Assembly (NCBI GenBank): GCA_030280995.1
Contig: JASXTE010000007.1
Span: 18,452,001 to 18,516,000, forward strand
DNA from: Hemileia vastatrix
Taxonomy: Eukaryota > Basidiomycota > Pucciniomycetes > Pucciniales > Zaghouaniaceae
DNA length: 64,000 bases
Direction of reading: 5' to 3'
Of the stretch, positions 59,803 through 64,000 are shown piece by piece. How positions within the stretch are numbered: position 1 is the stretch's first letter; every line of letters begins with the position of its first letter. Both the position numbers and the translations under genes were made by a program. Under the pieces are notes generated by a model. That model was not told the DNA's origin. It made no database searches and saw nothing but the letters and a program-made list of their open reading frames with translations.

Positions 59803-59842
59803 GTGGACTTGCTTTAAGGTCTGCCCCCTGCATTGGGTGGTG

Positions 59843-60045
59843 TTTATAATTTTATAATTTTATAATTTTTATAATTTTTTAAATTTTTGAACTTTCAAAT
59901 TTTTTTGAATTTTTTGAAGTTAATAAATTTTCAAAATTTTTAAAATTTTATATTTTTTGTAACTGGACAGCCTATACAAGTATTTAAAGGAGCTCAAGGG
60001 GAACTAAGAATGAGGCTAAATATATAGGTTCTCCATCAGGGTTAT
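59843..60045. repeat. Remnant octamer satellite and spacer
   Basis: Three to four units of TATAATTT (59845-59880) directly after the right end of element L, then decayed TTTTTGAA-type sequence up to the D LTR. GTTAT (60041-60045) precedes the LTR and should be its target duplication. Confidence 0.6.
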
Positions 60046-61222
60046 TGTCAGCCTAAATATCCTTGGGACTGAGTATTTCTTATGCTTAAAATAAGATAAC
60101 CTTAAGTAGATTAAGCTTATATCTTAAAAATAAGGTTAAAATAATAATATATATTATTTTATTATATATATATATAATTATTATTCCATTATATAATTTA
60201 TAATAGTTTAAATAGCTTATCCATGGCCTAATAATACTTATTAAGGTGGTAATGGAGTCATAATATACTTATCTTAAGTGATATGAAGTAATTATTGACA
60301 TACATAAGCTTATATGTATACATAAATCTCATATTCAGTGAAATATGCAGTATATTATGTATATTTAGGTATATAAGTGGGTTTTAGCCCCTTAATAGCC
60401 TATAACCTTTGTTTTTCTGCTTATTTTATGTCATATGGACGAAATCAGTGGACTCACAACGCCTACAGAAGCATAGACACCTATATCAGGCGCATACATC
60501 CAGTTTGGACAACTAAAATTACTTCCTTGGATGGTTATTCACGGATTTATGGGTTGGAAGGATGTTTCTGGGTTAATGTGGATGCTTGGGGATGTTATTG
60601 AGGGCTTGGAAAGTTTATTTGTTTCCTTTATATGCTTTTAGTTTCATTAAATCTCTTTTTGATTATTTATTTTACCTGTTTCTTTATGGTATCCGCTTTT
60701 ATCTGGGTTTTCTATTTATGGTATGACTCTGTGTTATTATTAATAGTAATGGAGGGTCCTTACTGGAGGTCTGGGTGTTGAAACTGCTTGAAGTGGACGC
60801 CATGGGGAGGTGATGAGCCCTCACAGTGCTGTAATTGCCGGGGATAGCAGTGACATCATCTGGATTGAAGGTCTGTGCACTCCAGTGGATTTGGGTATAA
60901 GTAAGGAGGGATTTTGACGGTTTATTATCATCATTCAATTACTAAAATTCAAACCAACACTACAATACAATTATTAGCATTCAGAAATATATTATAAAGC
61001 CCTTATAAATTGATATTATCTTTATATAAGCTATAACTATATTTTATTCTTCTATTTTCCACCACTAGCACGCATTTAAATCCAAGTATTGTGAGTTTTA
61101 TTTGAGTATAACTATTCTATTAGTCTTCCCCTGAGGTTTAATCACTAAATCATTTATCAATAAGTAGTAGGACCATAAAATAACACTATTATATCATACT
61201 TACATACTAGACTATACTGACA
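60046..61222 (+). repeat. 5' LTR of chromovirus D (1177 bp)
   Basis: Starts TGTCAGCCTAAATATCC and ends ACTATACTGACA. A possible TATA box is TATATAAGTGGG (60370-60381). The first half recurs at 3838-4444. The first eight bases and the GGGACTGAGTA block are shared with the C LTR. Confidence 0.88.
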
Positions 61223-61239
61223 ATTGGGGGTCTTTCCTT
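61223..61239 (+). other. Primer binding site of chromovirus D
   Basis: ATTGGGGGTCTTTCCTT directly after the LTR, one base different from C over the first 15. Confidence 0.7.
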
Positions 61240-61733
61240 ATATTTTACTTATTATTTAGTATAAGCCTTGGGACGTGATTTTTACCTTAGTACAGCTCAA
61301 AATTAACCAAATATTTGGGTCTGCTGCATATTAGTGGGTCATCATAACTCATTGATTGCGTAAAAGAACCCTTAAAGTAATTGTACTAATTTTTTATCAT
61401 AAAAATTAGATATTTACAGTAGTAACTGTACCCAATATAAACCCAATTTCACTTGGTATTTGGACACCAATATAACACCCAATTAAATTGGTATTTGGCT
61501 AAAGCTTGGTAAGCTAATTATTCACCCTTATAGAGGTCTAGTTAAACTTATTATTATATTTTTAACAGATTTTTTTGAATTTTTCTTACATTTTATTTAA
61601 ATAAATAAAGATATAAATTCAGGTTAAGCTCCATTGCTTTTTTATTAGTAATATAATTGCTAATATTATTTGTCTACTAATTACATAGAGTTTTTTCCTT
61701 TTGTAGACGTAAAATATTGTCATTCTGAACAAT
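61240..61733 (+). other. Untranslated leader of chromovirus D with short repeats
   Basis: At 61430-61499 the unit ACCCAAT...TTGGTATTTGG occurs twice, containing the near-palindromes CCCAATTTCACTTGG and CCCAATTAAATTGG. The rest is AT-rich without visible genes. Confidence 0.65.
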
Positions 61734-64000
61734 ATGAGTGCTCCCCAGGACAGTGTAAGTGAACAGCCGGCTTATAATACCAGGTCTAAAGCTAACAAAA
61801 ACTTTCCAGGACATCACCATGGAGGGACAACAGTACCCCCAGCCAGAAAGCATGAGTATAGAGGAAAAGGACGCCCTCTTAAAAAAGATAACTATAAAAA
61901 AGACGTCTCCTCCTCTTCAGGATCAACTGTCCCACCTGGCCAAACAGGTTCTGAAGTTGGAGGAATCAAAATCTCTCATGTTCAAAGAAGTAGAGCAGTT
62001 GCAAAACAATTGCAAGGTAGGGTTTCAGCAGATGAATCAGGCAATGGCAGAATTAAAGGGAGGCCAGCCCAGTCAATCAAATCAGCAACCCCCTACCCAA
62101 GGAGGGTCCACTCACTCCCAGGAGAAAATCCTGGTAGACAAATGGAAATGGGACTGGTTTCACCAACAGTGGACAAGCCACAGTTGCAACAGGGATCCAC
62201 CCCCTCATCTGACTTCCTCAGCTCACCCTTATAAGGGAAAAAAGCGCCAAAAATCAGGACTGGAAACCATCCCTTGGTAAGTAAATTACCTTCTCAGATT
62301 GGACATAATACTGATAATAACAATATAGGTAATTCTATTGATGTTAAATCTGTACAAAAAATAGAGGAGGATTTAAGAAATTTAGGTTTTAGAGTAGATA
62401 CACCTGACTTGTCTTTTGTCCATAATAACAGTACTATATACAATGATAATACAGTTAATCCTCAGTTGCAACCACCTACTAGTGAGATGAGAAGTTCACA
62501 GGAGAGTGAGAGAATTGAAAAGGAGGACATGGAATATTTTAACAATAATCCAACTGTCCATAGAATTGTTTCAGCATTGTGGAATAGAATGACTGATTGT
62601 GAGGAACAGCCAGTTAAGCTCACTAGTGATACAATTTCATCCTTGACATTGAACATTTCTCAATTAGCAACACGTAATAAAGAATTAGAGAAAGAACATT
62701 TGTCTCTAACTCTTAAATATGATTCATTGAGTAATAAATATAATGACCTTTCAAACAAATTTTGTGAGTTAGAAAAATTATATGAAACACATTTATTAAA
62801 GACTGAATCAAGAACAAAGTTATCTTTTGCCCAGACAAATCAAAGTGTCTCTGAGTTGCTACAAAGATTAACTAAAGTTGAGATTGAAACTGCCAATCTA
62901 CTAATGAACCAGGATAATCATAAGTATAATCAATATAATAATAATCCTTTCATTGGCAAAAGAGAATCTCATTCCTTCCCTGTACCACCACAATTAAAAC
63001 CATCTGGTGGTAGTGTCAAATCTGAAAATGTAAGTCACAAATCCGTGCAGGAAGAAATACAAGACCATTTATCAAAAGTGAATGAGTTGTTGAATTTACC
63101 TAAGATTAGTAAGATAAAATCCAATCAGAAAAACTTGCCTAAGATAGATCAGTACCCAACTTATGATGGGGAAGCCAGCTCTGATTGGCAACATTTTATT
63201 CAAAGAATTGACAACTTGAAATTCTCATATAAGTTACCAGATGAAGAGATAACATCAAAATTAATTTCTTTATTTAAGGATGTTGCTTTATTATGGTTTG
63301 AAGCTGTCTTAAGTGAGGGTAGAGACTACTCTTGGGCTAAATGGAAACAACTTATTGAAAAACAATTTGGAGTTTCTAAATTCAGGCTTACTCAGCAGAG
63401 ACTTTATGAGAAGACTAGGTATAATCCGTTGAATGGTGACAAACCTATGGTATTTTTAATGAATTTAAACAAAATATTAAAAGCCATTGAGCCTCATATG
63501 GATTTTAACTTATGGAAAGATAAGATAATATACAAATTACCTATATCTGTCAGAGACATTGTTGTAGCTAGAACATTAAATTTTACTGAATATTCTGACT
63601 TTATTAATATTTGTAATGAAATATTATTGAACCATAAGTATGAATCAAGGTATTCCACTTATAAACAAAATGTTGAACCTGTAAAAACTCAGAATTCAAA
63701 AACACTTCAGGAGAAGCAGAAAAAACCTACTGCACCTGTAGTACCTAAAAAGTATGAAACAAATACTTGTTATAAGTGTAACAAACCTTGGGTCAAAGGT
63801 CACAAATGTGAGAAAAACATAAATATTGTTGAAAATCAATGTGAATCTGAAACTGAAACTGAAAAAAGTAAAGAATCAAGTGATTATGACAGCAATATCT
63901 CATATAGTGATGAAAATGAAGTCTGTATGTTGGAAGATGATTTGTCCATCTTTGAAAATCCAATATTAAATATGGACTCAAATGAATCTTTAATGAATTT
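61734..64000 (+). pseudogene. gag of chromovirus D (one in-frame stop, runs off the window)
   Basis: Start MSAPQDSVSEQPAYNTRSK at 61734. The frame meets TAA at 62232-62234, then continues open to the window end: LVSKLPSQIGHN, a coiled coil (62650-62930), YPTYDGEASSDWQHFIQRID, LWFEAVLSEG, the capsid segment KDKIIYKLPISVRDIVVAR and the zinc knuckle CYKCNKPWVKGHKC (about 63768-63809), followed by an acidic stretch before the expected protease. Element C has CAG (Gln) at the stop position. The gag could be dead or could need readthrough; similarity to C gag is strong downstream of the stop and weak before it. Confidence 0.88.
61819..62280 (+). CDS. Overlapping coiled-coil ORF in gag of chromovirus D (153 residues)
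   Basis: Starts MEGQQYPQ at 61819 in a strong context (CACCATGG); the frame is open from 61759. Heptad-rich part MSIEEKDALLKKITIKK ... LQDQLSHLAKQVLKLEE, then GFQQMNQAMAELKGG, a Gln/Pro/Ser linker, ILVDKWKWDWFHQQW, SSAHPYKGKKRQ and the end TIPW-stop at 62278-62280. It runs +1 relative to gag, as in C and B. It stays open where the gag frame has TAA (62232). Function unknown; no membrane or signal segment. Confidence 0.6.
   Translation: MEGQQYPQPESMSIEEKDALLKKITIKKTSPPLQDQLSHLAKQVLKLEESKSLMFKEVEQLQNNCKVGFQQMNQAMAELKGGQPSQSNQQPPTQGGSTHSQEKILVDKWKWDWFHQQWTSHSCNRDPPPHLTSSAHPYKGKKRQKSGLETIPW

Larger units (their letters stand above)
42922..59842. mobile_element. Large TIR element L, copy 2, with nested retrotransposons
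   Basis: Left end CCGTGCAATATTTGGGGGG with palindrome GGACTTGCTAGCAAGTCC (42940-42957); right end GGACTTGCTTTAAGGTCTGC then CCCCTGCATTGGGTGGTG (to 59842). Octamer satellite stands on both sides (to 42905, and again from 59845), which is what an insertion into the satellite would give. Without the C-type LTR and element B it is about 4.6 kb. No transposase was recognised inside. The link between the two ends is an inference from inverted ends and flanks. Confidence 0.5.
60046..64000 (+). mobile_element. Ty3/gypsy chromovirus D, 5' part
   Basis: 5' LTR, primer binding site, leader and gag are in the window; protease and the rest of pol lie beyond it. The same lineage as C and B: YNTRSK start, gag overlap ORF, coiled coil, capsid and CYKC...GHKC knuckle. 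One stop in the gag frame. Confidence 0.93.

Overview
The window reads as AT-rich nuclear DNA of a basidiomycete fungus, most probably a rust (Pucciniales). The basis is: short GT-AG introns of 69-110 bases in the one host gene, abundant Ty3/gypsy chromoviruses, a PIF/Harbinger transposon, a relic of the Tet-like 2OG-Fe(II) oxygenase family that is common in rust genomes, and an intact Myb/SANT-like plus coiled-coil gene of a kind also common there. The species cannot be named from the sequence alone. More than 85% of the window is transposable elements and their debris. Only two genes look intact: a five-exon SGF73-like SAGA subunit (5476-7014, +) and the three-exon Myb/SANT-like coiled-coil gene (25540-26943, -).

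Layout. 1-3836: 5' half of a decayed Ty3/gypsy element (A, minus strand) with its 5' LTR. 3838-5010: two LTR fragments of different families joined head to head. 5476-7014: SGF73. 7380-24073: copy 1 of a large duplicated block of nested transposons, ending exactly at an LTR end. 24074-24654: Tet-like oxygenase relic. 24950-25370: minisatellite. 25540-26943: Myb/SANT-like gene. 27317-54832 and beyond: copy 2 of the block, enlarged by a very young 9.7-kb chromovirus (C, 30747-40476, target duplication TTTAG), a longer octamer satellite and a 1.1-kb LTR-like insertion. 56197-59842: the right part of a large TIR element that surrounds the end of copy 2. 60046-64000: 5' part of another chromovirus (D, plus strand) running off the window.

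Nesting order can be read from target duplications and empty sites. In copy 1 a TIR element holds a C-type solo LTR (CATAA), which holds a Harbinger element (TTA), which holds a Harbinger-like MITE (TTA); copy 2 still has the empty MITE site. Further right, a TIR element inserted in an octamer satellite holds a C-type LTR, which holds chromovirus B (ATAAG), whose left LTR holds an S-type solo LTR (ACATA). The two B copies share stop codons, so the block spread as dead DNA by duplication and not by transposition; copy 1 lacks the right-hand target duplication of B, which places the breakpoint at or in the B LTR.

The least expected signal is a small second reading frame laid over the 5' end of gag, always +1 relative to the gag frame, in chromovirus families B, C and D. 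It encodes a coiled-coil protein of about 124-154 residues with a conserved carboxy end (KWxWD, HPYxG). Between C and D it looks better conserved than the gag frame it overlaps, and in D it stays open where gag has a stop.
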